Shown in pieces: positions 13,606-21,491 of a DNA stretch of 31,886 nucleotides. Position 1 is the first letter of the stretch, and the number at the start of each line of letters is the position of its first letter. The notes below the pieces were generated by a model. That model was not told where the DNA came from. It was given only the letters and a program-made list of their open reading frames with translations, and made no database searches. Both the position numbers and the translations under genes were made by a program. This DNA is from a virus, in the IMG/VR virus record IMGVR_UViG_3300007734_000571, positions 1 to 31,886 of that record; one strand, given 5' to 3'.

Positions 13606-15648
13606 ATGTCAGCACAACAAATAGCCACTACCTTGGGCAATGCCAAGAAGGTAGGCAATGGTTACCTAGCAAGTTGTCCAGTACCTCATCATGGTCAAGG
13701 CAATGGGGACAAGAACCCAAGTCTCTCAGTCACAGATGGTGAGGATGGCAATGTTCTTTTTAAGTGTCATGGTGGGTGCGATCAGCATGAGGTTTTCAAT
13801 ACGATCAAGGACATGGGGCTACTCCCTGAATTACCACCCAGACCCGAATACCTTTCAAATGTCAGACCCATCATGCCAGCTATTCCAGTTTTAGAGCACG
13901 AGTGGTTTTACACAGACGAGAATGAACTTCCCCTGTTCGTTAAGCAAAGGTACAAGACTTTTGATGCCAAGGGAAAGACCTATAAGACGCTCAGAATCTT
14001 GGCTGATGGCAGTCGGGTAGGGAAGTTGGGAGATTGCAGAATTGTCCCCTACAGACTCCCCGAACTGCTACAGGCGGTTACCAATGGGAAGGTGGTTTAC
14101 ATAGCTGAAGGTGAAAAGGCGGTAGATGCCTTGTGCAGTCTGGGGGTGACAGCCACCACCTCGCACGCTGGCGCAGGAGGTTGGAATCAAGATTTGAATC
14201 AATACTTCTCTGGCGCAAATGTTGTTGTAGTGCCAGATAACGATGTTGCAGGGTGGAGTTATGCCGCCAAGATTGTGGAATCATTACTGCCTGTGGTCAA
14301 AACCATCAGGGTCTTGGATTTGGGGTTGGACAAGCCAAAGGAAGACGCTTACGAGTTTGTTCACCAATATGGCGGTACAAAGGAAACCCTAGCCGCCAAA
14401 GCCAAGGGCGCAAAGGTCTTGGGGCATGAGGATATTGTCCTGATACCTAAAAGGTTACGAGAGTTACCACCAGAAGAGATAAACCATAGTAAACCTGATA
14501 GAAATGCCTTGGTTGAGGTAAATGAGCCGCAAAGAAAGAAGTTGCTCGTTGAATCTTGGGACTCCATCAAGGATGAGCCAGTGGAATGGCTGGTGGAGTC
14601 GATTATCCCGAAGCGTAGTTTCGTTGCCCTGTACGCACCCCCTGCCTCGTATAAGTCATTCATCTCGCTTGACCTGGCTGAAGCAATAGCCACAGGTCGG
14701 GATTGGATGGGCTACAAGATACCCAAGAAAGGCGCAGTCCTCTACATCTGCGGTGAGGGTCATGGTGGTCTGGGTGCAAGGGTGAAGGCTTGCAAGATAC
14801 AAAACAAGAGTCCTGATGGGGCAAATCTGTACATCATCAGGGCGCAATTGAACCTGAGATCAAGTCCTGAAGACTTTGCGGAACTCCTCAATGCCATCAA
14901 TGACCTGATTGCTGAGATAGATGAACCCTTGGAACTCATCATCTTGGACACCCTGATGCGGATGTCTGGCGGTGGCTTTAACGAGAACTCATCAGAAGAC
15001 ATGGGTGGATTCATCACCCAAGCAGGGAAATTACAGGAAATCTTTGAGTGTGCCTTGATGGTGATTCACCATAGCGGTAAGGATGTGACAAAGGGCTTGC
15101 GTGGGCATAGTTCACTGCTTGGGGCTGTAGACACAGAACTTGAGATTGCCAGACAGGATTTACTCATCAACGCATCAGATGCAAGCGTGATAGGCAATGC
15201 CATCTTGACTGTTTCAAAGCAGAAGGATGGGGCTGACAGCATCCAGATAGGCATTGAAATTGTCTTGGTGGAGATTGGAATATCAGATTTGGGCTTTGAA
15301 ATCACCACCAGTTTGGCTATCAGACATAACCAAGAGATTGCTGGGAGTAACTCAAAAGGTAATAAAAACAATGCTGGTAGCGGCATGAATCAGAGGTTGG
15401 AGATGGATTCGTTGATGAAAGTGATTAAAGCTAAAGGCTCATATCGTGTAGTGGATGGTACTAGTCGTTATGGAGTGGCTTTGGATGATTGGAGGGCTGA
15501 GTTTTGGAGCATGAAGGGTTGTACTGAGGAGGATAAGGCGGCTTTTAAGAAGGCGTGGCTTCGTGCTAGGGAGAGATTGGTAGCCGTGAATAAGATCACG
15601 ATTGGGGACAATTGGGTGTGGTTGAAATCCAGTTCGGAGAATTTTTGA
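13606..15648 (+). CDS. primase-helicase: zinc finger, TOPRIM and RepA-like ATPase
   Basis: 680 residues. N-terminal zinc-binding region: CPVPHH (24-29) with FKCHGGC (Cys54, Cys58). TOPRIM: YIAEGEKAVDAL (165-176) and VVVVPDNDVAGW (206-217). ATPase of RepA/AAA_25 type: modified Walker A ALYAPPASYKSF (Lys350, Ser351), CGEGHGGLGAR (382-392), Walker B LELIILDTL (442-450) and MVIHHSGKD (485-493). The C-terminal 90 residues look like a winged helix. Together this resembles a bifunctional phage primase-helicase at the fork. It is the only replisome enzyme seen; a polymerase is missing, so host polymerase is presumably used. The start follows GAAAGATAACTAA; a weak ribosome site. Confidence 0.85.
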   Translation: MSAQQIATTLGNAKKVGNGYLASCPVPHHGQGNGDKNPSLSVTDGEDGNVLFKCHGGCDQHEVFNTIKDMGLLPELPPRPEYLSNVRPIMPAIPVLEHEWFYTDENELPLFVKQRYKTFDAKGKTYKTLRILADGSRVGKLGDCRIVPYRLPELLQAVTNGKVVYIAEGEKAVDALCSLGVTATTSHAGAGGWNQDLNQYFSGANVVVVPDNDVAGWSYAAKIVESLLPVVKTIRVLDLGLDKPKEDAYEFVHQYGGTKETLAAKAKGAKVLGHEDIVLIPKRLRELPPEEINHSKPDRNALVEVNEPQRKKLLVESWDSIKDEPVEWLVESIIPKRSFVALYAPPASYKSFISLDLAEAIATGRDWMGYKIPKKGAVLYICGEGHGGLGARVKACKIQNKSPDGANLYIIRAQLNLRSSPEDFAELLNAINDLIAEIDEPLELIILDTLMRMSGGGFNENSSEDMGGFITQAGKLQEIFECALMVIHHSGKDVTKGLRGHSSLLGAVDTELEIARQDLLINASDASVIGNAILTVSKQKDGADSIQIGIEIVLVEIGISDLGFEITTSLAIRHNQEIAGSNSKGNKNNAGSGMNQRLEMDSLMKVIKAKGSYRVVDGTSRYGVALDDWRAEFWSMKGCTEEDKAAFKKAWLRARERLVAVNKITIGDNWVWLKSSSENF

Positions 15649-15666
15649 TATGTATATTTATCCAGT

Positions 15667-15780
15667 GACAAACGGGACAAACGGGGACAAATGTCCCAAA
15701 TGTCTCCTTGAGGAGATGGGGACAAACCACCTCAGGTCTATATACCTGAGGTTTGTCTCCTGTCGCTTTGTCTCTTTGTC
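15667..15780 (+). repeat. iteron and nested hairpin array, possible origin or control site
   Basis: The 153-base gap after the primase-helicase holds four GACAAA copies in direct orientation (15667, 15676, 15686, 15721), three to four inverted TTTGTC copies (15752, 15767, 15775), and three inverted repeats in a row: GGGACA/TGTCCC (15684-15697), TCTCCT/AGGAGA (15703-15716), and a large hairpin whose arms GGGGACAAAC (15718-15727) and GTTTGTCTCC (15751-15760) enclose a second stem, CTCAGGT/ACCTGAG, with a 3-base bulge. Such density is not expected by chance. Replication origin, operator of a repressor, or RNA control element are all possible. Confidence 0.75.
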
Positions 15781-15801
15781 TTTTTGTGAAGGAAATTGAA
15801 A

Positions 15802-16434
15802 ATGAGTCGTTTAAAGTCAAGAAGAGAAGTTCCAAAGGTTGAGGTGAAAAGGTATGAGCCAACCACTTGGGATATTCAGGCAAGTGCTTGCCTCACCGAA
15901 TTGGAGACAAGGAAAGAGGAACATCACCAAAAATGGGGTTGTGAGAGATTGATTACTTTAGTTGACAGTGCATTCAGGGAGAAGTTTTGGGTGCAAATGG
16001 CTAGGGTTTGGGATGCGACAGATGCCAAGGACATTGAAAGACTGAGGAAGGCGGTCTATGGCATGGTCAAAGGCTACGATGCTTTGGAAAAGTGGGCAGT
16101 GGACAATGGAGTGCCGCAAAACCCAAAGATCAAGTTCTTGGAGTGGAAGACCTTGGATGGGAAAATCATGGCTGTTACCCAGACCATCCATGAGAGCATT
16201 GACCTACAGCGTGAAAGAAGAGACTTGAGTTGGATTTGGACACTGCAAGAGTTTGAGGTCATCTTGGCTGACCCACTGGTGCAAGAGGTGCTGAAGATCA
16301 AAGCACTTGACCCAACCGCACAGGTCAAGGTGTTCAAGAAGACAGGCGGTGATTCTGGGTTTGATGACATGGAAGATGACCTCCATGTCTTAGAGGGTGA
16401 GCCAGCACCTAAACTTTTCAATGTGCCGAGGTGA
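15802..16434 (+). CDS. phage protein of unknown function, possibly conserved, replication region
   Basis: 210 residues. A basic N-terminus (MSRLKSRREVPKVEVKRYEP) is followed by a helical, Trp-rich body (EEHHQKWGCERLITLVD, VQMARVWDATDAKDIERL, ALEKWAVDNG) and an acidic C-terminus (GFDDMEDDLHVLEGE). I believe related proteins occur beside primase-helicases in other aquatic phages, but know no function. AAGGA lies 8 bases before the ATG at 15802; a TTG at 15796 is less likely. Located just downstream of the hairpin array, which may therefore control it. Confidence 0.65.
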   Translation: MSRLKSRREVPKVEVKRYEPTTWDIQASACLTELETRKEEHHQKWGCERLITLVDSAFREKFWVQMARVWDATDAKDIERLRKAVYGMVKGYDALEKWAVDNGVPQNPKIKFLEWKTLDGKIMAVTQTIHESIDLQRERRDLSWIWTLQEFEVILADPLVQEVLKIKALDPTAQVKVFKKTGGDSGFDDMEDDLHVLEGEPAPKLFNVPR

Positions 16435-16437
16435 TGG

Positions 16438-16674
16438 GTGGCGAGTCCTCAACTCAATACTGTCCAGTTCAGGCGTAAGCTGACCAATGAACAAAGGACA
16501 ATCTTGTTGTGTGCTGGCAAAGGTGACATCACAAAGGGCTTTAAAGAGGTCTTAGATTGCTATGCCATCCTGTGGAGGCTTGGATACCGCCCTAGAAACG
16601 ATTTATACGATTTCTTAGGGGTAGATGAGGATGACCTAGAAAACCTTGCTGTAGGCGATTCTGACGAGGATTAG
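16438..16674 (+). CDS. small protein, unknown function, GTG start
   Basis: 78 residues starting at a GTG with GAGG 6 bases upstream; an ATG at 16434 in another frame stops after 14 codons. A basic helical N-terminal half (FRRKLTNEQRTILLCAGKGD) and a strongly acidic end (GVDEDDLENLAVGDSDED). It begins 4 bases after the previous gene and is the last gene before the 600-base non-coding region. No family recognised. Confidence 0.6.
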   Translation: MASPQLNTVQFRRKLTNEQRTILLCAGKGDITKGFKEVLDCYAILWRLGYRPRNDLYDFLGVDEDDLENLAVGDSDED

Positions 16675-16859
16675 AGGCATTTCTGCCTTGGCGTGTCTTT
16701 TATCCTTGGTTACGATTTAAATGCATAAAGAATGCGTTTTATATTACCCAAAGTCCTTATGACTTAAAGTAGTCTCAAGTACCCCAATAATGCACCCTCC
16801 GCTTCTCTCTCTCTTCGCCTCCACCCCCAAAAACAATTATCAATTCGATAAATACATAG

Positions 16860-16902
16860 TTATCCACAGGTTATCCACAGATTTGAATCGAAGTTATCCA
16901 CA
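16860..16902 (+). promoter_or_regulatory. cluster of three perfect DnaA boxes
   Basis: TTATCCACA occurs at 16860-16868, 16871-16879 and 16894-16902, all in the same orientation and all exact matches to the high-affinity E. coli DnaA box. Starts are 11 and 23 bases apart, about one and two helical turns, so DnaA molecules would bind on one face of the DNA. This points to replication initiation by the host DnaA, or titration of it. Confidence 0.85.
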
Positions 16903-17000
16903 TTTGTCCAAACTGGTTTCAATTTGCGTCTCAGTTTATTTGCGTTTGTAATACTTCCTTTGATTTTGAGTTAACATAATGGACATCGTGTTAAATGGAT

Positions 17001-17022
17001 TTTGTAAGTTATTTGTAAGTTA
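17001..17022 (+). repeat. perfect tandem 11-mer TTTGTAAGTTA
   Basis: Two exact back-to-back copies of an 11-base unit, matching one DNA helical turn, 100 bases from the DnaA boxes. The unit is AT-rich and could be part of the unwinding element or an iteron for a replication protein. Confidence 0.8.
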
Positions 17023-17283
17023 CAGAAAATGTCTAGCAAAATCAACGACTTACAAGCGGCTATCTGCAAAATGAGTTATCAACAGAAAAAAGTTCTCAGT
17101 TTTTTGATGGGGGGGAGGGGGTGGTCGCTGTCGATGAAAATTGTGGGTACATCCGCCCCACCGAAAAAGCGAAAATGGAAAAAGGGGCAACTCCCCCACT
17201 TCCCCACTACGAAAAAAAGAAGACTATCACCCACCAATTTGCTATAGTCCGCATCTATCACGCCCACCAAGACGAGGACAATC

Positions 17284-17709
17284 GTGAAGATAGAACAGAT
17301 GGACAGCATCCAAGATGAAGCCCCACAGCCAGAGAAGAAGAAAGCTGGCAGACCCAAGGGTATCTATGGCTTAAAGCGTCAGATACAGGAGTACGCAAGG
17401 AATCCTGATCTTGCCCTACCCAAGACTGACAACCAGAGAATCAAGGACTTGAAGGATATGCTTATCAAGTCCAGCGGTAAGGATGTGGTCGAGAAGATGA
17501 TTTCCATTGCGTTGAACGACAACCACCCTGCACAGATGGCGGCTATCAAGATGTGCGTTGACCGCACACTGCCAGTGTCCATGTTTGAGAAGGATAAGAG
17601 CCAAAGGAGTGCAGTCACGATCAATATCACTGGCATAGGCGCACCTGTAGCAAGCACCACAACAATTGAGCCTGATGACATACAGGATATAGAGGCTAAG
17701 AATGGCTGA
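17284..17709 (+). CDS. terS: terminase small subunit
   Basis: 141 residues starting at GTG with GAGGA about 5 bases upstream. Basic N-terminal stretch EKKKAGRPKGIYGLKRQ (18-34, AT-hook-like AGRPKG), then helices including NQRIKDLKDMLIKSSGKDVV and HPAQMAAIKMCVDRTLP, and an acidic C-terminus. Small size, DNA-binding look and an 8-base overlap with the large terminase gene identify it by context as the subunit that recognises phage DNA for packaging. Sequence alone is weak, as usual for this fast-evolving family. It lies directly after the putative origin region. Confidence 0.75.
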   Translation: MKIEQMDSIQDEAPQPEKKKAGRPKGIYGLKRQIQEYARNPDLALPKTDNQRIKDLKDMLIKSSGKDVVEKMISIALNDNHPAQMAAIKMCVDRTLPVSMFEKDKSQRSAVTINITGIGAPVASTTTIEPDDIQDIEAKNG

Positions 17710-18961
17710 TCTGAACTTTGCGCTATTGCCGTGGCAACAGGAGGTGTATGCCGACAAGACGAGGTTCAAGGTGGTGGTGGCAGGGCGAAGGTGCGGTAAG
17801 TCACGCCTTGCTGTCACGACACTCTTAATAGAGGGTTTGAGTTGCCCTGCTGGTAGTGCGGTGCTGTATGTTGCCCCGACTCAGGGTCAGGCGAGGCAGA
17901 TCATTTGGGATGTGCTCTTGGACATTGGGCGAGAGATCATCACCAGTAGCCATGTGAACAACATGGAAGTCACGCTTATCAATGGTGCAAAGATATACAT
18001 CAGGGGTTCAGACAGACCCGACACCTTACGAGGTGTCTCCTTGACTTACGCAGTACTGGATGAGGTAGCGGATATCAAGCCTGAGACTTGGGAACAGGTG
18101 ATTCGTGCGTCATTGTCTGACAAGCGTGGAAGGGCGATGTTTATTGGTACGCCAAAGGGTAGGAACTGGTTCTTTGACCTGTACAACTTGGGTCAGGAGG
18201 GTGAGGATGCTGATTGGAAATCTTGGCACTTCACCACCAAAGATAACCCCCTGATCGACCCCTCTGAAATCGAAAGCGCAAAGAAGACCCTATCAAGTTT
18301 CGCCTTTAAGCAAGAGTATATGGCATCGTTTGACAATGCTGGCTCTGATGTCTTCAAGGAGGAGTGGATTCGTTATGGCGAAATGCCAGAGCATGGGAGT
18401 TACTTCATAGCGGTGGACTTGGCGGGGTTTGAGGAGGTGGCAAAGCAAGCCGCCAACTCCAAGAAGAGGCTAGACCAGAGTGCCATTGCGGTGGTGAAGG
18501 TGACTGAGGATGGGAAATGGTATGTGCACAAGATTGAGTATGGGCGGTGGGACATTAGGACTACAGCCGCCAACATCCTGATGGCGATCAGGGACTACAA
18601 GCCTTTGTCCATTGGGATTGAGCGTGGGGCACTGAAAAATGCGGTACTTCCCTATTTGTCGGATTTAATGCGAAAATCCAACATATATGCCCATATTGTG
18701 GATTTGACGCATGGGAATAAGAAGAAGAGTGACCGCATCATTTGGGCATTGCAAGGAAGGTTTGAGCATGGCAGAATCGTGCTCAACAAGGAAGAGGATT
18801 GGTCGGAGTTTGTTGACCAGTTGCTGATGTACCCATCCCAAGGGGTGCATGATGATCTTCCTGATGCGTTAAGTTATATAGATCAGTTATCTATAACCTC
18901 ATACTTTGAGGCAGATGATGAAGACGAGTGGCAACCAATCGACATCATTAGTGGGGTTTAG
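17702..18961 (+). CDS. terL: terminase large subunit
   Basis: 419 residues. ATPase: AGRRCGKS (27-34, Walker A), YAVLDEVAD (116-124, Walker B with Glu121) and the coupling motif MFIGTPKGRNW. Nuclease (RNase H-like): YFIAVDLAG (Asp239), SIGIERGAL (Glu307), and VHDDLPDALSY (Asp388). Both the packaging motor and the headful/site nuclease are intact. It cuts concatemeric DNA and pumps it through the portal. Short for a terminase but complete, similar to other podovirus enzymes of about 420 residues. The stop at 18959-18961 directly abuts the next start. Confidence 0.96.
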   Translation: MADLNFALLPWQQEVYADKTRFKVVVAGRRCGKSRLAVTTLLIEGLSCPAGSAVLYVAPTQGQARQIIWDVLLDIGREIITSSHVNNMEVTLINGAKIYIRGSDRPDTLRGVSLTYAVLDEVADIKPETWEQVIRASLSDKRGRAMFIGTPKGRNWFFDLYNLGQEGEDADWKSWHFTTKDNPLIDPSEIESAKKTLSSFAFKQEYMASFDNAGSDVFKEEWIRYGEMPEHGSYFIAVDLAGFEEVAKQAANSKKRLDQSAIAVVKVTEDGKWYVHKIEYGRWDIRTTAANILMAIRDYKPLSIGIERGALKNAVLPYLSDLMRKSNIYAHIVDLTHGNKKKSDRIIWALQGRFEHGRIVLNKEEDWSEFVDQLLMYPSQGVHDDLPDALSYIDQLSITSYFEADDEDEWQPIDIISGV

Positions 18962-19420
18962 ATGGCAGATGAGATGAATCAAGGGCAAGGCATAGTTAAG
19001 GGAATGTTCCCTGACTTCCTTGGGTCGCCAGATGCAAACTCACTTGCCCCATTTGGGTTGCGTTATTCAGAATCATTATTTGACCAACCTCAAATCAAAG
19101 GTCGTGGTTATATGGGTGCTATACCTACATCAGAAGGTATGCCAATGACAGAGTTGTCATCCTCTTTTGAGTTAGATGGTCAAGTAATTCAGCATCCTTT
19201 GATTGTTCCCACTTTGACAGCACAAGAAATTCAACTCTTGCAAATGGGTGGTGAACCAACACCAGAAATCTATAACAAAGCACAGCAATTTGCTTTGAGT
19301 CGCATAAGACAAGGGCTTAGTCCATTTGCAACACCACAAGATTTGCGAATGCCAATGCCAGAGTCTAGCCCCACATTTACTGACCCCTTTGGAAATACAA
19401 TCGGTTCATCTATAAGGTAA
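18962..19420 (+). CDS. small head-region protein with TELSxxFxLxGxxxxxPLIVPTLT module
   Basis: 152 residues. The core TELSSSFELDGQVIQHPLIV followed by PTLT, then a helix ending FALSRIRQGLSPFA (about 61-122), is a module I recognise in many phage minor virion or internal proteins of unknown role. The N-terminus (about 1-50) is Gly/Pro-rich and probably flexible; the C-terminus is Pro-rich. It begins at the base after the terminase stop and precedes the portal, so a packaging or portal-associated role is plausible. Confidence 0.6.
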   Translation: MADEMNQGQGIVKGMFPDFLGSPDANSLAPFGLRYSESLFDQPQIKGRGYMGAIPTSEGMPMTELSSSFELDGQVIQHPLIVPTLTAQEIQLLQMGGEPTPEIYNKAQQFALSRIRQGLSPFATPQDLRMPMPESSPTFTDPFGNTIGSSIR

Positions 19421-19424
19421 CACT

Positions 19425-21491
19425 ATGGCAACAGACAAACTTGAACAAAACGAATTTTATGAGCCGACTGAGGCTGATAAAGAATTGACAGATTTTGTCA
19501 CTGACCATTGCCAACGCTGGCGGGACTACCGAGACACCAACTTCCTCCCTGATTGGCTAGAGTACGAGCGCATCTTCCGAGGTCAATGGGCTTCTGAAGA
19601 CAAAACTCGTGAGTCTGAGCGTAGCCGTATCGTCACCCCTGCCACACAACAAGCCGTTGAAACACGCCATGCTGAGATCATGGAAGCTATCTTTGGACAA
19701 GGCGAGTTCTTTGACATTGAAGACAATATCCAAGATGTGAACGGTAATGCCATTGATGTTGAGTTAATCAAAGCTCAACTGATGGAAGACTTCAAAAAAG
19801 ACAAGATTAGGAAGTCCATTGACCAGATTGAGTTGATGGCAGAAATCTACGGTACAGGCATTGGCGAAATTATTGTCAAGACTGAAAAAGAATTTATCCC
19901 CTCTACACGACCTATCCCCGGTCAGCCCGGTCAAGCGGCAATTGGAGTCATGGAAAGAGACAGGATTGCAGTCAAGATCATGCCTGTCAATCCCAAGAAC
20001 TTCCTTTTCGACCCTAACGGCACATCCATTGATGACTGCATGGGCGTGGCTATCGAGAAATATGTCTCAATCCACAAGGTTGTTGAAGGTATTGAACGAG
20101 GCATCTACCGCAAAGTAGACATCACGCCCACCTACGAAGACACTGACCTTGAACCTACCCAAGAAGTGTCTCAGTACCAAGACGAGAAGGTGCTTTTGCT
20201 CACCTACTACGGTCTTGTCCCCCGTGAATACTTGAACAACTTAGAAGAAAACAAAGAGATTGTCGAGTTGTTCCCTGAGAACTCTGCCGCTGAAGACTAC
20301 ACAGACATGGTTGAAGCCATTGTTGTGATTGCCAACGATGGTTTGTTGCTCAAGGCTGAGGAAAACCCTTACATGATGAAGGACAGACCCGTCTTGGCAT
20401 ACCAAGATGACACTGTTCCTAACCGTTTGTTGGGTCGTGGCACAGTGGAAAAAGCATTCAATATGCAAAAAGCCATTGATGCACAGACTCGTAGCCACTT
20501 AGACTCACTCGCATTGACTACTTCCCCCATGATTGCGATGGATGCAACACGGTTGCCAAGGGGCATGAAGTTTGAGATTAAGCCGGGCAAGGCAATCCTT
20601 ACCAATGGCGCACCCAGTGAGATTCTTTACCCATTCAAGTTTGGTCAAAGTGACCCCAATAACCTAGCCACTGCCAAAGAATTTGAGCGTATGTTGCTTC
20701 AAGCCACTGGAACACTGGATTCTCAAGGCATGGTCAGCCAATCTGCTAGGGATGGTGGCGGTATGTCGATGGCTGTTGCCTCCATCATCAAGAAATACAA
20801 GCGCACTTTGGTGAATTTCCAAGAAGATTTCTTGATTCCATTCATCAAGAAGGCGGCTTTTCGGTTCATGCAGTTTGACCCAGAGCGTTACCCCTCTGTA
20901 GACATGAATTTTGTGCCTACTGCCACCTTGGGCATCATTGCCAGAGAGTACGAACAACAGCAATTCATTGGTTTGTTGCAGACTTTGGGTGCTGAGACTC
21001 CTGTTTTGCCGATTATCCTCAAAGGAATCATTGGAAACAGCAGTTTGAGCAACAGAATGGAGTTGATTGCCAAGTTGGAAGAAATGATGCAACCTAATCC
21101 TGAAGCACAACAGATGCAACAGGCTCAACAACAGTTGGCTATCCAAGCGGCACAGGCTCAGATTGCAGTTTCTACCACTCAGGCTGAACAAAACAGGGCT
21201 GAAGCACAGAAATTGCTCACAGAAGCACAGTTGATGCCTCAAGAAGTGCAAGCCAAGAACATGGCGGCTGTGACAAAGAATCTTCCGAACCAAGATGACT
21301 TGGCTTCCAAAGAGTTTGACAAGAGAGTTAAGATTGCTGAGTTGATGTTGAAGGAAGCAGACATCAAAAACAAGTCTAAGATTGTTGAACTGCAAATGGC
21401 TGAGAAAAACAACAAGATTTCAGGCATGGAAGAAGATTTCCTCAACCAATTGACCAAGCAGTTAAGTTCTGCTCAAACTGGTACTGAATAA
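19425..21491 (+). CDS. portal protein (podovirus head-tail connector)
   Basis: 688 residues. The N-terminal part (FVTDHCQRWRDYRDTNFLPD, WLEYERIFRGQW, SRIVTPATQQAVETRHAEIM) and middle (RDRIAVKIMPVNPKNFLFDP, RPVLAYQDDTVPNRLLGRG, AFNMQKAIDAQTRSHLDSLA) match podovirus portals. The C-terminal 150 residues are a long Gln/Ala/Glu-rich helix (PEAQQMQQAQQQLAIQAAQA), like the barrel extension of P22-type portals. It forms the dodecameric ring for DNA entry and exit. TAAGG precedes the ATG; the stop overlaps the next start as TAATG. A 243-codon antisense frame inside it is a shadow. Confidence 0.92.
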   Translation: MATDKLEQNEFYEPTEADKELTDFVTDHCQRWRDYRDTNFLPDWLEYERIFRGQWASEDKTRESERSRIVTPATQQAVETRHAEIMEAIFGQGEFFDIEDNIQDVNGNAIDVELIKAQLMEDFKKDKIRKSIDQIELMAEIYGTGIGEIIVKTEKEFIPSTRPIPGQPGQAAIGVMERDRIAVKIMPVNPKNFLFDPNGTSIDDCMGVAIEKYVSIHKVVEGIERGIYRKVDITPTYEDTDLEPTQEVSQYQDEKVLLLTYYGLVPREYLNNLEENKEIVELFPENSAAEDYTDMVEAIVVIANDGLLLKAEENPYMMKDRPVLAYQDDTVPNRLLGRGTVEKAFNMQKAIDAQTRSHLDSLALTTSPMIAMDATRLPRGMKFEIKPGKAILTNGAPSEILYPFKFGQSDPNNLATAKEFERMLLQATGTLDSQGMVSQSARDGGGMSMAVASIIKKYKRTLVNFQEDFLIPFIKKAAFRFMQFDPERYPSVDMNFVPTATLGIIAREYEQQQFIGLLQTLGAETPVLPIILKGIIGNSSLSNRMELIAKLEEMMQPNPEAQQMQQAQQQLAIQAAQAQIAVSTTQAEQNRAEAQKLLTEAQLMPQEVQAKNMAAVTKNLPNQDDLASKEFDKRVKIAELMLKEADIKNKSKIVELQMAEKNNKISGMEEDFLNQLTKQLSSAQTGTE

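Larger units (their letters stand above)
16675..17283. other. 609-base non-coding region, candidate replication origin
   Basis: No convincing gene. In order: a short hairpin AGGCA-TTTC-TGCCT right after the stop (16675-16688, weak terminator); an AT-rich stretch; a pyrimidine-rich tract (about 16794-16828); an AT-rich segment (about 16829-16859); three DnaA boxes (16860-16902); two ATTTGCGT copies (16922, 16938); a perfect tandem 11-mer (17001-17022); a near-match DnaA box TTATCAACA (17076-17084); and a G7-A-G5 run (17109-17121). DnaA boxes beside an AT-rich segment and phased repeats are the parts of a theta-type origin. A promoter for the terminase operon should also lie here, but none stands out. 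Confidence 0.65.

Noticed and set aside
15667-15780. CRISPR-like array
   Set aside because: The repeated units are only 6-7 bases with irregular spacing and mixed orientation; no spacers of uniform length.
17029-17247. 72-residue plus-strand ORF in the non-coding region, possibly continued in another frame across the G7 run (17109-17115)
   Set aside because: No good ribosome site, low-complexity basic C-terminal half, and it overlaps the near-match DnaA box. The G run could hide an indel, so a broken gene is not fully excluded.
20664-21395. 243-codon antisense ORF inside the portal gene
   Set aside because: It mirrors the portal's well-supported frame, has biased Leu/Ser/His composition typical of an antisense shadow, and has no ribosome site or neighbours on that strand.
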